A stretch of DNA of 64,000 nt from a marine actinobacterium PHSC20C1 (GCA_000153145.1 CH672415.1:1013208-1077207), one strand, 5' to 3'; shown: positions 8,204 through 15,774, numbered from the stretch's first letter. The notes: generated by a model from the sequence alone, not told the origin. Made by a program: numbers and translations.

Positions 8204-8851
8204 ATGATGCTTCAGTGGTGGAACGATCTCGTCAAATGGTTCAACTCCGATGAGGGGTGGACGATTGTCACGGGCGCACTCGTGCCCATTATTGCGATCA
8301 TTGTGGGCGGAATCATCGTTGGCATGATTGCACGCTCGTCACTTCGTAGATTGATCAGCCAGCAAGACCGCCAGGCGAAGGCCGCAGCAGTCGCAGCCCT
8401 CATTTCTTCTGGGCGACGCGCCGCAGTCTGGAGCACCCTGTCCGCTGGCGAAAAGGAACACGTCGACTATCAGGCAAGTGAAGCCGAAGTCCGCGTACGA
8501 CTGTTGCCACTCAAGGGCGCCAACGTTGCAGCCGACTGGGCAGCCCACAAACTCACTGCGATGAAGAAAAACTCGGTCAACTACAGCTTCCAAGCTGAAC
8601 AAGACCTCGCCGAACTGCAAGAAGGCCTCATCGATTGGCAGGCCCGCCCCGGGCGCGCCAAGAAGCTCTTCGCACAAGACCTCGCAAGCTGGAAGTACGA
8701 GACTGGCGAAGCAGAAGACGAACTAGTCGTCAAGCAACAAGAGTGGGCTTCGAAACAAGCAGCTGAAGAAGCTGCCCACGCTAGCGCCGCGGCGTCGTCG
8801 AATAGCGCGAACACCGCGCCCACCGTCGTCGTTACTCCGTCGCGCGACTAG
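8204..8851 (+). CDS. Single-pass membrane protein with charged C-terminal tail, unknown function
   Basis: A 215-residue protein with an amphipathic Trp-rich N terminus (LQWWNDLVKWF) and one strong transmembrane helix at about residues 18-45 (IVTGALVPIIAIIVGGIIVGMIA). It then has a basic juxtamembrane segment (RSSLRRLISQQDRQAK) and a long helical cytoplasmic region. The C terminus (about 185-215) is Ala/Ser/Thr-rich and disordered. Tandem ATG codons occur at the start; no clear Shine-Dalgarno is seen. It follows the 81-residue gene by 55 bases and may be co-transcribed with it. No family is recognised. Confidence 0.75.
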   Translation: MMLQWWNDLVKWFNSDEGWTIVTGALVPIIAIIVGGIIVGMIARSSLRRLISQQDRQAKAAAVAALISSGRRAAVWSTLSAGEKEHVDYQASEAEVRVRLLPLKGANVAADWAAHKLTAMKKNSVNYSFQAEQDLAELQEGLIDWQARPGRAKKLFAQDLASWKYETGEAEDELVVKQQEWASKQAAEEAAHASAAASSNSANTAPTVVVTPSRD

Positions 8852-8905
8852 GCCTTTTGATTAGTTACGCCAGTTCGCCCACTTTCGAGAAGTGGCGTTC
8901 GAGCG

Positions 8906-9316
8906 CTAAGCGCCTGGACCATCGATGGCGATGACGCGGGCAGACCACGGGCAAAATCTGTCGGAAGTGACAATCTCATCCTCGACATATTGAGGAATGC
9001 CATCGCAGACACCGATCGTGACGTTCGCAAACTCAAGAGTCGTTGGATCGATGTGCCACGACCATGGCTCGTTCACTGACGAATCGCCCCGCACCACAAC
9101 CCCGTTGGGTATTGCTGCCAAGTTCTCCCCGGCGAGCAGAGCTTTGGCGTGCTCAATGAGTTCGGGCGTCGCCAGTTCAATCTTGTACTGCTCACCGCCG
9201 GCAACCTCAAAGGTTGCAACAGTCGGTTGCGGGCCAAGTCCGCAGCCGGCAAGCGAAAGTGTCGCGATGGCCAAAACCGCAGCAGTCACCGCAGCTCGCA
9301 ACCGCCTCGCGCCCAC
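8906..9316 (-). CDS. Secreted lipoprotein with BP74 N-terminal-like domain
   Basis: A 136-residue exported lipoprotein with lipobox LAGC (Cys25). The mature part resembles the BP74 N-terminal domain: ATFEVAGGEQYKIELATPELI, IPNGVVVRGD, the core WSWHIDP and VTIGVCDGIP, then RFCPWSARVI. The two cysteines of the mature domain probably pair. BP74-type domains are known from a calcium-dependent adhesion protein of Dictyostelium; the bacterial role is undefined. It starts with GTG three bases after the stop of the DUF1801 gene and has no strong ribosome-binding site of its own, so it is likely translationally coupled to that gene. Confidence 0.8.
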   Translation of the reverse strand: MGARRLRAAVTAAVLAIATLSLAGCGLGPQPTVATFEVAGGEQYKIELATPELIEHAKALLAGENLAAIPNGVVVRGDSSVNEPWSWHIDPTTLEFANVTIGVCDGIPQYVEDEIVTSDRFCPWSARVIAIDGPGA

Positions 9317-9319
9317 GAC

Positions 9320-9757
9320 TCAGCGACCCTCAGTGCGCGCGTCGTAGTCGACTCGCGCGACTTCGTAGCTTCGTGTGAGAAGTTCCTCGAGCACGGCAAG
9401 GTCAACGTCAGCGAGCTTGTTGACGTAGAGGCATCCAACCGCAAGTTCGTGCTTGCCCAACCGTTCGAGCAGTTCGGGAAACTCGCGGAAGTTGCGGGCA
9501 GTGTAGAGCGAGATCTTCGCCTTGCGCGGCGAGAAACCAATCGTTGCCGTGTCACCTTCGCGACCGGTCGCATACCGATAGTGGCTCGACCCAAAGCCAA
9601 CAATTGACGGCCCCCACATCACAGCAGGTTGGCCGGACGCGCGGCTAAAGATCGTAAGAAGAATTTCGGCTTCATCCCGACGCCCTACGGATGACACTCC
9701 GGCGATGAACTCAGCAACACTTACGGAAGTTACAGCAGTCTTGTTTGGCTGATTCAT
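9320..9757 (-). CDS. DUF1801 domain protein
   Basis: A 145-residue cytoplasmic protein of the DUF1801 (YdhG-like) fold. Family features are AEILLTIFSRASGQPAVMWGPSIVGFG, HYRYATGREGDTATIGFSPRKAKISLY and the C-terminal CLYVNKLADVDLAVLEELL. The ATG at 9757 was chosen because the frame upstream runs into the tRNA-Arg gene and a purine-rich stretch (gaaggggatg) precedes this codon. The function of the family is not settled; members are often stress-induced or linked to iron-sulfur or lipid-binding roles by fold only. The next gene, the BP74-like lipoprotein, starts three bases after its stop. Confidence 0.88.
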   Translation of the reverse strand: MNQPNKTAVTSVSVAEFIAGVSSVGRRDEAEILLTIFSRASGQPAVMWGPSIVGFGSSHYRYATGREGDTATIGFSPRKAKISLYTARNFREFPELLERLGKHELAVGCLYVNKLADVDLAVLEELLTRSYEVARVDYDARTEGR

Positions 9758-9783
9758 GGGCCGATCATCCCCTTCTTCGCGGG

Positions 9784-9856
9784 TGCCCTCGGCAGGATTC
9801 GAACCTGCGACCAAGAGATTAGAAGGCTCCTGCTCTATCCCCTGAGCTACGAGGGC
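9784..9856 (-). tRNA. tRNA-Arg (anticodon UCU)
   Basis: A 73-base cloverleaf reads on the minus strand from 9856. The acceptor stem GCCCTCG/CGAGGGC is perfect, with a normal D arm GCTC/GAGC and T arm GCAGG/CCTGC around TTCGAAT. The anticodon loop CTTCTAA gives UCU, decoding AGA and AGG, rare codons in this organism. One C-U mismatch occurs at the base of the anticodon loop (position 31-39). CCA is not encoded. Confidence 0.95.
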
Positions 9857-9890
9857 GGGGTATACGCCTTAAACGATAGCGTGTCGGCCG

Positions 9891-10223
9891 CTAGACAGCT
9901 TTCGCGAGCGCGACAAGCATCTGATTGACCGTTGGAGCTCCGTGAGCACGAAAGACCTCGTGACCGTCGGCAGCAACGATCACGATCGTGGGTGTCGACA
10001 AGATGCCAGCGCGCTCGGCTTCGTCTGAATATCGCGCAACATCCAATTCCGCGTAATCAACATTCGGAACGAGAGTCGACACTTGGTCAATGGTGTGGCG
10101 CGCAGTCGCACAAGGGTCGCAGAATGCTGAAGAAAAGAAGAGCACCGTAGGACGCTGCTCAGCTGAAGTGCTGGCAGCCCCCTCGGACGTGGTGTCTGGC
10201 TTAGAGGTCGTTTCGTTCGTCAA
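9891..10223 (-). CDS. Thioredoxin-fold protein with CDPC active site
   Basis: A 110-residue small thioredoxin-like protein. After a disordered 22-residue Ser/Thr-rich N terminus comes the fold: PTVLFFSSAFCDPC (Cys35 and Cys38), then VDYAELDVARYSDEAERAGILSTPTIVI with the cis-proline, and a C-terminal helix. The redox motif is CDPC, not the usual CGPC, so its potential may differ from housekeeping thioredoxin. It probably starts at a TTG inside the last codons of the upstream 92-residue gene (23-base overlap), with ggaag as ribosome-binding site. No partner reductase gene is next to it. Confidence 0.85.
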   Translation of the reverse strand: MTNETTSKPDTTSEGAASTSAEQRPTVLFFSSAFCDPCATARHTIDQVSTLVPNVDYAELDVARYSDEAERAGILSTPTIVIVAADGHEVFRAHGAPTVNQMLVALAKAV

Positions 10224-10479
10224 GGTCTTCCAGTGGCTCGCTATCTGCTTTGTCCCAGGTGTATGTCACGTGAACCTGCTCGCCTACCTGCTTGGCGGTC
10301 GGGCGGTCATAACGCAATTGAGTTTCTGAACCCTCGGTATCTGCAACGTTAAGGGTCACGTAATCATCCCACCCCTCCTCGGTCGCAATACGCCGATCGT
10401 TCTGGCCGTCGTAAGGACCATCGACAAAAAACACGACGTACTCGTCACCGTGCGCAAGCTTGGGGGTTGATTCGCTCAT
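10201..10479 (-). CDS. Small acidic protein of unknown function, coupled to thioredoxin-like gene
   Basis: A 92-residue acidic cytoplasmic protein preceded by agggg at a suitable distance from its ATG. It shows DEYVVFFVDGPYDGQNDRRI, VADTEGSETQLRYDR and HVTYTWDKADSEPLEDLDER, a beta-rich sequence without cysteines or membrane segments. It is divergent from orn (66 bases between starts) and overlaps the CDPC thioredoxin gene by 23 bases, so the two are probably one operon. I do not recognise the family. Confidence 0.72.
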   Translation of the reverse strand: MSESTPKLAHGDEYVVFFVDGPYDGQNDRRIATEEGWDDYVTLNVADTEGSETQLRYDRPTAKQVGEQVHVTYTWDKADSEPLEDLDERNDL

Positions 10480-10545
10480 ACCCCTGTTTTATCAGACGCG
10501 GTTGAGGGAACGCTGGAGTCGGCCCATCGCCGGTAGAATCGTTCA

Positions 10546-11166
10546 ATGGCATCTCACGCTGATTATCTTGTTTGGATCGACTGCGAAATGACAGGACTCG
10601 ATGTCGAAATCGATGAACTTGTTGAAGTGGCCGTAGTTATCACCGACTACGACCTCGTTCCCGTCGACGAAGGCATGTCTATCGTGATCAAGCCCAGCGC
10701 CGACGCCCTCGAGCACATGGGCGAATTCGTCACTCAAATGCACACCTCAAGTGGACTCATTGAGGAACTTGCTAACGGTGTCTCACTGGCAGACGCAGAA
10801 TTCGCCGTGAATGAGTACATCGTCAAGTACGTGCCCAACCCTCGCAGCGCCCCGCTCGCTGGCAACACCATCGGCACCGACCGAACCTTCTTGGCAAAGT
10901 ACATGCCGCGGGTTGATTCACACCTGCACTACCGCAGCGTCGACGTGTCGTCGATTAAAGAGCTATCGAAGCGCTGGTTTCCCCGCGTGTACTTCAATGC
11001 ACCATCAAAAGATGGCGGTCACCGAGCGCTGGCAGACATCCTTGAATCGATTCGTGAGCTCGACTACTACCGCAAGGCAGTCTTCGTTGACGACCCTGGA
11101 CCGACTACAGATCAGGTTCAAGTAATTTCTGCTGATGTAGTGGCTGGATTTGCCTCGCGGCTGTAA
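10546..11166 (+). CDS. orn: Oligoribonuclease (3'-5' exoribonuclease)
   Basis: A 206-residue DEDDh-family exonuclease that degrades di- to pentaribonucleotides (including pGpG) to mononucleotides, the last step of RNA turnover. Metal-binding motifs are complete: [10 protein letters not shown] with Asp12 and Glu14, the second Asp in [10 protein letters not shown], and [10 protein letters not shown] with the catalytic His and last Asp. [12 protein letters not shown] is typical of Orn. Length is slightly above the usual 180-200 due to the C terminus. No strong ribosome-binding site is visible. tRNA-His follows 45 bases after its stop, as is common next to orn in actinobacteria. Confidence 0.96.
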   Translation: MASHADYLVWIDCEMTGLDVEIDELVEVAVVITDYDLVPVDEGMSIVIKPSADALEHMGEFVTQMHTSSGLIEELANGVSLADAEFAVNEYIVKYVPNPRSAPLAGNTIGTDRTFLAKYMPRVDSHLHYRSVDVSSIKELSKRWFPRVYFNAPSKDGGHRALADILESIRELDYYRKAVFVDDPGPTTDQVQVISADVVAGFASRL

Positions 11167-11211
11167 TACACTAGTAGAGTTGCTTGTCGCCGAAGGGTGA
11201 AAAACAACCTT

Positions 11212-11288
11212 GGTGGGCGTAGCTCAGTTGGTAGAGCGCTGGCTTGTGGAGCCGGAAGTCGCGGGTTCGAGCCCCGTCGTTCACCCCA
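11212..11288 (+). tRNA. tRNA-His (anticodon GUG)
   Basis: A complete 77-base gene with the extra 5' G(-1) pairing with C73, the identity mark of tRNA-His. The acceptor stem GTGGGCG/CGTTCAC has two G-U pairs; anticodon stem CTGGC/GCCGG holds the loop TTGTGGA with GTG at 11246-11248. The T arm is GCGGG/CCCGT around TTCGAGC. The 3' CCA is encoded (11286-11288). Confidence 0.97.
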
Positions 11289-11295
11289 AGTAAAT

Positions 11296-11345
11296 AGTGG
11301 CTTGGCACGTGTTCTTAGAATCCGTGCCAAGTCGCTGTTTTGTTT
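11296..11345 (+). terminator. Terminator of the tRNA-His gene
   Basis: A stem of 14 pairs (11296-11309 with 11323-11336, including G-U pairs) with a core CTTGGCACG/CGTGCCAAG and a 13-base loop, followed by the T-rich tract GTTTTGTTT. It sits eight bases after the encoded CCA. Confidence 0.9.
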
Positions 11346-11375
11346 AACCGGCCGCCTGTCTAGCAAGGTGTACTC

Positions 11376-11726
11376 ATGCTGAATCTCACCGAAGAAGAGT
11401 TTGAGGCTCTCGTCGTTGAGGGACTCGATGCTCTTGATGACGAGATCGTTGAGGGTTTAGACAACGTGGTCTTCGTCACGGATGCCCGTCCCGAAGATGG
11501 CTCGCTCAATGTCCTTGGGCTCTATGACGGTGTCGCGCTGACCGAACGCGGTCAGTACGGCTTCGGAGAACTGCCCGACCGCATCATCCTGTTTCGGGAA
11601 CCACTCCTCTCGATCTCAGACACCCTTGACGAGCTAACTGAGCAAATTCACATCACGCTCGTGCACGAAATCGCTCACTATTACGGCATCGACGATGAGC
11701 AATTGCACGAACTTGGCTGGGCGTAG
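11376..11726 (+). CDS. Minimal metallopeptidase (zincin, MMP-like family)
   Basis: A 116-residue protein with a single compact zincin domain. The zinc motif HEIAHYYGIDD (His97 and His101 as ligands, Glu98 as base, Asp107 as probable third ligand) is near the C terminus, as in the small DUF1025-type metallopeptidases. ILFREPLLS and the acidic N-terminal helix LTEEEFEALVVEGLDALDDEIV are also characteristic. No signal peptide is present, so it acts in the cytoplasm. The physiological substrate of this family is unknown. It is a single gene 30 bases after the tRNA-His terminator. Confidence 0.9.
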   Translation: MLNLTEEEFEALVVEGLDALDDEIVEGLDNVVFVTDARPEDGSLNVLGLYDGVALTERGQYGFGELPDRIILFREPLLSISDTLDELTEQIHITLVHEIAHYYGIDDEQLHELGWA

Positions 11727-11796
11727 TGGTTGGTGAGCCGTCTTAAGGTTGTGACCGCGTAGGATTTCGTGAGTGTCACGAACCTCAGGAGGATTG

Positions 11797-12387
11797 ATGA
11801 TTTCGAGCAAGCGTGCGAGCGCGTTGATGATGGCTCCCGCCGTCATGTTGGTGCTGTCGGGCTGTGCCCTGATCGAACCCGCCGATACGAGTGAGCCACC
11901 AACCGCGATGCAGCGATGCGCTCTCGGTCAAACCTGGAGCCTCGACACCACCGATCTGTCCGAAAAGTTGCTCGCTGAACTGCCTGGAGATGGTGTTCCC
12001 GCTAAGGCTGTTGAGCCAAGTGGCGGTCAAACGCTTATCTGGAAAACCGATGGCGATCTAACGATTGAATCGGATCTTGTTTTCACGATTACGGCAGAGC
12101 CGAAGAGTGATCAGGTCATGACAATCACGCGCTCCTACACCGGCACAGTGGTCGGTCAAGCTCTCATCAACGTTGATGTGGCGATCCCCCGCAAGTGGAA
12201 CTTTTCCCAGTACAAGGTAGAGACATCCGCCGTGCTCAACGACGAACCTGTTGAAGAACTCAAGTACACGATCCCGCGAAACGACCTCAACGACGTGCTC
12301 GGTTTGGTAATTACGTGTGAGGCAGACGTTTTGACCATCAACCCGCGCGGAACCGACCTCATTCAGCGGTGGACGAAAGAAAGCTAG
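11797..12387 (+). CDS. Secreted lipoprotein, unknown function
   Basis: A 196-residue predicted lipoprotein with lipobox LSGC after a hydrophobic stretch (MMAPAVMLVLSGC). The mature part has CALGQTW and ITCEADV cysteines that could pair, and alternating beta-strand patterns (DLTIESDLVFTITAE, MTITRSYTGTVVGQALI). The ATG at 11797 is preferred because aggagg lies four bases before it; a GTG further upstream lacks such a site. Gene order gives no hint: it follows the zincin gene by 70 bases and converges with the P-loop kinase gene. No family is recognised. Confidence 0.78.
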   Translation: MISSKRASALMMAPAVMLVLSGCALIEPADTSEPPTAMQRCALGQTWSLDTTDLSEKLLAELPGDGVPAKAVEPSGGQTLIWKTDGDLTIESDLVFTITAEPKSDQVMTITRSYTGTVVGQALINVDVAIPRKWNFSQYKVETSAVLNDEPVEELKYTIPRNDLNDVLGLVITCEADVLTINPRGTDLIQRWTKES

Positions 12388-12414
12388 GCAGACCGAGCCC
12401 TCGCAACCGATTGG

Positions 12415-12927
12415 TTAGCGATTCTTAAACCACCGAGCGACGTCATTGCCGTCGAGCACTTCATCGGCTAGTGCCTGAGGGTTCTCGCGAGCGATAAAGC
12501 GCAATTCTTGGCGGGCCCAGCGTTCCCAATGCGGAGCGTAAGAAGCTCCGTCGCGCTTCAGTGCACGCACTTTACGGGCGGCATCATCGAGCTCGACCCA
12601 AATCCTGTGATCAACAATCGGGGAGGATGCTCGGCTCAGCGCGCCAACGCCTTCGATGACGATCGGCCGATCGGCATCAAGCTCGTGCCAGGGCCCTGGC
12701 GCATCAAGTACCCAGTCCCACTCCTGCCAACGCAATTCAGTGAGGATGCTTGGAATCATGGCACTCGCCGCGTCGAGCCCATCCCAGCCAGGGTAAAAGT
12801 CGTCGAGCTTGAGTAGTTGCACCGTCGGCCAGGCTGCAGCAATTGATTTGCCCAGCTCGGTTTTGCCTGAGCCCGAGCGACCGTCAATGAGGCAGCGCCA
12901 GCGGGCGCCAGGAACACTATCGAGCAA
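12415..12927 (-). CDS. Uridine-kinase-like P-loop NTPase at the end of the thiamine-transporter operon
   Basis: A 170-residue soluble P-loop protein with Walker A GRSGSGKT (residues 16-23), the acidic LLKLDDFYPGWDG motif near 40-50 and a VIEGVGAL strand near residue 92. This is the layout of uridine kinase and phosphoribulokinase relatives, and it suggests phosphorylation of a small alcohol or nucleoside. It probably starts at a TTG lying inside the 3' end of the EcfT gene (11-base overlap), so it is the fourth gene of the TPP-riboswitch operon. Phosphorylation of an imported pyrimidine or thiamine precursor would fit the context, but that is inference; the substrate cannot be read from sequence. 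Confidence 0.82.
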   Translation of the reverse strand: MLDSVPGARWRCLIDGRSGSGKTELGKSIAAAWPTVQLLKLDDFYPGWDGLDAASAMIPSILTELRWQEWDWVLDAPGPWHELDADRPIVIEGVGALSRASSPIVDHRIWVELDDAARKVRALKRDGASYAPHWERWARQELRFIARENPQALADEVLDGNDVARWFKNR

Positions 12928-13672
12928 TGAAGGTCCAGCTTCCCGTGAGCACAGCTACTACGGTAGCGGCGACTCCGATCAGTAAGCCAACAATGAGAGT
13001 GATCCACTCAGCGGCACCCCACCGTGATTCCCTCGCCCACGTGCGAGGTGTATCGCCGCCAAAGCCTCTGGCTTCCATGGCGATAGACAGTTTGCTTCCG
13101 CGACGGATCGAGAGCACCAGTAGCGCGAAGCCCTGTCCGGCAACGCGTCGGAGGCGACCGCGGTCGGCCACTCCACGAGCGCGGCGGGCCAGCTCAAGCG
13201 AGCGCCAGTCATCCAAAAAGAGTCCAACCATTCGCACAGCAGCGAGAGCACCGAGCACGAAGCGGTCAGGTAGGCGCAGGCGCTGTGCGAGGCCGTCAGC
13301 GAAGTCGGTCGGGTCGATAGAGATGAAGAGAACGACCGCGGGTAGGCCGATGGCCAGTACCCGCAGGAAAGTCGCGAGTGCAAGCTCTACCGATCCATCA
13401 CTTATGCGAATGAATAGGAATTCGAAGTACACGTCGCCGCCGTAGCGACCGTAGAGCATGATTGTGAGGGCCGTGAGCGGAGCCGCCAGCCATACCGGCA
13501 ATGTTCGCAGCCAGAACCGTCGTGGCTCAATGCCCATGAAGGCGATGATGGAAAGCTCAAGGAGGAGCGCGGTAGTCGCCGAAACCCAGTCGATTGTGAC
13601 GATCAAAAATAGGCTGACGATGAGTCCAGCCCCCAGCTTGGCTACTGGGTTCACTGCAGCGATGGGGATCAT
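12917..13672 (-). CDS. Energy-coupling factor transporter T component (YkoC-like)
   Basis: A 251-residue integral membrane protein linking the substrate-binding S component to the ATPases of an ECF importer. Hydrophobic segments occur at about 12-47, 57-75, 95-118, 136-152 and 222-248. The two cytoplasmic coupling helices are marked by the Ala-Arg-Gly motifs RARG (164-167) and EARGFG (200-205), the T-component signature. Its start overlaps the end of the ATPase gene by four bases. With the S component of YkoE type and the TPP riboswitch upstream, this is most likely the YkoC part of a thiamine or hydroxymethylpyrimidine importer. Confidence 0.9.
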   Translation of the reverse strand: MIPIAAVNPVAKLGAGLIVSLFLIVTIDWVSATTALLLELSIIAFMGIEPRRFWLRTLPVWLAAPLTALTIMLYGRYGGDVYFEFLFIRISDGSVELALATFLRVLAIGLPAVVLFISIDPTDFADGLAQRLRLPDRFVLGALAAVRMVGLFLDDWRSLELARRARGVADRGRLRRVAGQGFALLVLSIRRGSKLSIAMEARGFGGDTPRTWARESRWGAAEWITLIVGLLIGVAATVVAVLTGSWTFIAR

Positions 13673-15108
13673 GTCAACACCACCGTTGAGTCAGCGAGCG
13701 CGTCTACGAACTCGAGGTCGTGACTGACCGCGATCACGCTGCTGCCGTCATCCACGAGCCGTGCCAGCAGGGCAAGCAGTTCGCTCCAGGTTCGTGAATC
13801 TTGACCGAAGGTGGGTTCGTCAAGCACGAGCACTTGCGGACGCGTGGCAAGCGCTGTCGCGACGCTCAGTCGACGTTTTTCGCCCCCAGAGAGTGTGAAG
13901 GGGTTCGCTTCGGCGAGCGGATCTAGCCTCAGCCGCGTGAGCAGTTCCTCTACCCGAGCATCCACTTCAGCATCGGCCAGTTTGAGCGCGTGCGGCCCGA
14001 CCTCCAGTTCAGCCCGTACCGTGCTTTTGAGAAACTGGTGTTCGGGATCCTGAAAAACGGTACCGATTCGAGTGAGTAGTTCACGTGATTTCCATCGGAT
14101 CGGATACTCGCCAGCGCCGCTTGCGAGTGCTTTATTGGCGACAACGGCACCGGTGACGGGCGCAAGCAGCCCACCGAGTGTTAGCGCAAGGGTCGACTTG
14201 CCTGCCCCATTCGGTCCGGTGATTGCTAGCGCGCGGCTGCTGAGGATGTCGAGGTCGAGAGGCACCCCGAGCGCACGCTTGTTTCGCCCGAATCCCAGTT
14301 GCTCGGCGCGCAGTAGCGTCTGGGGCGCACCGCGTTCTGCCCGCCGGGGTCTCGCAGGCGGGAATTGTGGGACCCAGACACCACGCGCGGCAAGTTCTTC
14401 TCCCTGATGGTTCAGCACCTCGGAGGGTCTACCGTCCGCGATGACTCCCCCACCGGCGGCAAGCACGACGATGCGGTCGACAACCTCGCTCCACACGGCG
14501 ACGCGATGTTCGACCACCACGATTGTTGCGCCGGTGGCTTCCGCAACCCGGATGACCGCATCCCGAACTTCGGTCACTCCGTGGGGGTCGAGATTGGCGG
14601 TTGGCTCGTCGAGCACGATGAGACCCGGCCGCATTGCAAGCACACCGGCGAGAGCGAGACGCTGTTTTTGACCGCCAGACAGCGCGCTGGTGTTTCGATC
14701 GAGTGCGACGTCAAGGCCAACTTGGGCGAGGCTGTCGCGAACGCGCATCCAAATCTCATCACGCGGCACCCCAAGGTTTTCGCACCCGAAGGCGACATCA
14801 TCGCCAACCCGCTCCAAAATCACTTGGCTGTCTGGGTCTTGGATCACTAGGCCGGTGCGCCCGCGCTGTTCTGCTGGATGCACGCCATCAACGAGAAGTG
14901 TTCCCTCGGATTCTCCTTCATCGTCGCCGACGACACCTGCCAGAGCGTGCAGGAATGTCGATTTGCCCGCACCCGACTCACCAAGAATCAGTACTCGCTC
15001 CCCCGGCTCAATGCGCAGGTCAAGCCCGCGTACTGCCCAGGCGAGCCTGCTGGAGTGGCGCCACCCCCATCCTTTGACAGTGACGCCAGCAGGCTTAATC
15101 GGGATCAG
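13669..15108 (-). CDS. Fused dual-ATPase subunit of ECF transporter (YkoD-like), probable CTG start
   Basis: A 479-residue protein with two ABC ATPase domains that powers the ECF importer. Counted from a CTG at 15108, domain 1 has Walker A GESGAGKS at 42-49, signature LSGGQKQR at 143-150 and Walker B LIVLDEPT at 163-170. Domain 2 has Walker A GPNGAGKS at about 298-305 and LSGGEKRR further on. No ATG, GTG or TTG exists in frame upstream of Walker A; the first (GTG at 14883) would remove the first 75 residues including that motif. The CTG overlaps the S-component stop as CTGA, the same geometry as the ATGA couplings seen elsewhere in this window, so I take CTG as the start. ATT or ATC codons a few residues later are alternatives. 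Confidence 0.88.
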   Translation of the reverse strand: MIPIKPAGVTVKGWGWRHSSRLAWAVRGLDLRIEPGERVLILGESGAGKSTFLHALAGVVGDDEGESEGTLLVDGVHPAEQRGRTGLVIQDPDSQVILERVGDDVAFGCENLGVPRDEIWMRVRDSLAQVGLDVALDRNTSALSGGQKQRLALAGVLAMRPGLIVLDEPTANLDPHGVTEVRDAVIRVAEATGATIVVVEHRVAVWSEVVDRIVVLAAGGGVIADGRPSEVLNHQGEELAARGVWVPQFPPARPRRAERGAPQTLLRAEQLGFGRNKRALGVPLDLDILSSRALAITGPNGAGKSTLALTLGGLLAPVTGAVVANKALASGAGEYPIRWKSRELLTRIGTVFQDPEHQFLKSTVRAELEVGPHALKLADAEVDARVEELLTRLRLDPLAEANPFTLSGGEKRRLSVATALATRPQVLVLDEPTFGQDSRTWSELLALLARLVDDGSSVIAVSHDLEFVDALADSTVVLT

Positions 15109-15731
15109 ACTCGCTTCGCAATCTCACGACCAGCGCCGAAGCGATTGAGCGCCCCAGTCGCCGCAAGACCTCGAGTCGCTAGCCACGAGAGCAGTCCAGC
15201 GATGAGCATTCCGCCGACAACGGCAGCAATTGTGTAAACAATGGCGAAGGAAACTTCGGCGCCGACATACCAAATCGTGAGGTCAGTGATCGCCATGGCG
15301 AGGCCAGCACCAGCGCCGGCAAGAACGGCACCGCTGACACGCCAGTTTGCATAGAGGAAGGCGGCGAACACAATCTCAGCACCAAGGCCCTGAGTGAGGC
15401 CGCTGACGAGCGTCAGAACCCCCCACTGGTTACCGATCAACGCTGACACGGAGGCGGCGACAACTTCGCCGTAGATGGCCGCTCCTGGCTTGCGAATGAC
15501 CAGTGCCGTCAGCACTCCGGCAAAGAGCCAGAAGCCACCACCGACGGCCTGTAGGCCAGGAAGCAGCGCGGCAAACGGTGCCAGCGCGGGAGACGACGCC
15601 ACATTCCACACGACGAAGATCAAACCGCTCGCGACGCCGATAACGCTCGCTACGACGATATCGATCACTCGCCACTGAAAACGCGAACGCAGTGGTGTGG
15701 ACGTAGAAGTAGATGGTGCTGTTGTGGTCAC
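15105..15731 (-). CDS. ECF transporter S component, YkoE family (thiamine/HMP)
   Basis: A 208-residue membrane protein that binds the vitamin or precursor and tumbles with the ECF module. It has about five to six hydrophobic segments from VIDIVVASVIGVASGLIFVVW onward, with GGGFWLFAGVLTALVIRKPGAAIYGE and the acidic position in MAITDLTIWYVGAEVSF characteristic of YkoE. The open frame continues upstream through the riboswitch, but the GTG at 15731 is chosen because aaagg lies at the right distance and the upstream part is the TPP aptamer. The gene heads the operon S, A-A, T, kinase. Control is read directly from the TPP riboswitch and a hairpin over its ribosome-binding site. Confidence 0.9.
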   Translation of the reverse strand: MTTTAPSTSTSTPLRSRFQWRVIDIVVASVIGVASGLIFVVWNVASSPALAPFAALLPGLQAVGGGFWLFAGVLTALVIRKPGAAIYGEVVAASVSALIGNQWGVLTLVSGLTQGLGAEIVFAAFLYANWRVSGAVLAGAGAGLAMAITDLTIWYVGAEVSFAIVYTIAAVVGGMLIAGLLSWLATRGLAATGALNRFGAGREIAKRV

Positions 15732-15735
15732 TTTC

Positions 15736-15760
15736 GTGCCTTTCATTTGATGAATGGCAC
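15736..15760 (-). promoter_or_regulatory. Hairpin covering the ribosome-binding site of the YkoE gene
   Basis: On the minus strand GTGCC-A-TTCAT, a CAA loop and ATGAA-A-GGCAC form a stem of ten pairs with one A-A mismatch. The 3' arm contains AAAGG (15743-15739), the ribosome-binding site of the GTG start at 15731. It lies 14 bases after the TPP aptamer and is the natural candidate for a ligand-controlled sequestering hairpin. No T run follows, so translation control is likelier than termination. Confidence 0.65.
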
Positions 15761-15774
15761 GGGTTTCAAGAGTG

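Noticed and set aside
9758-9814. N-terminal extension of the DUF1801 protein
   Set aside because: It would translate through the tRNA-Arg gene; ATG 9757 with a purine-rich site is better.
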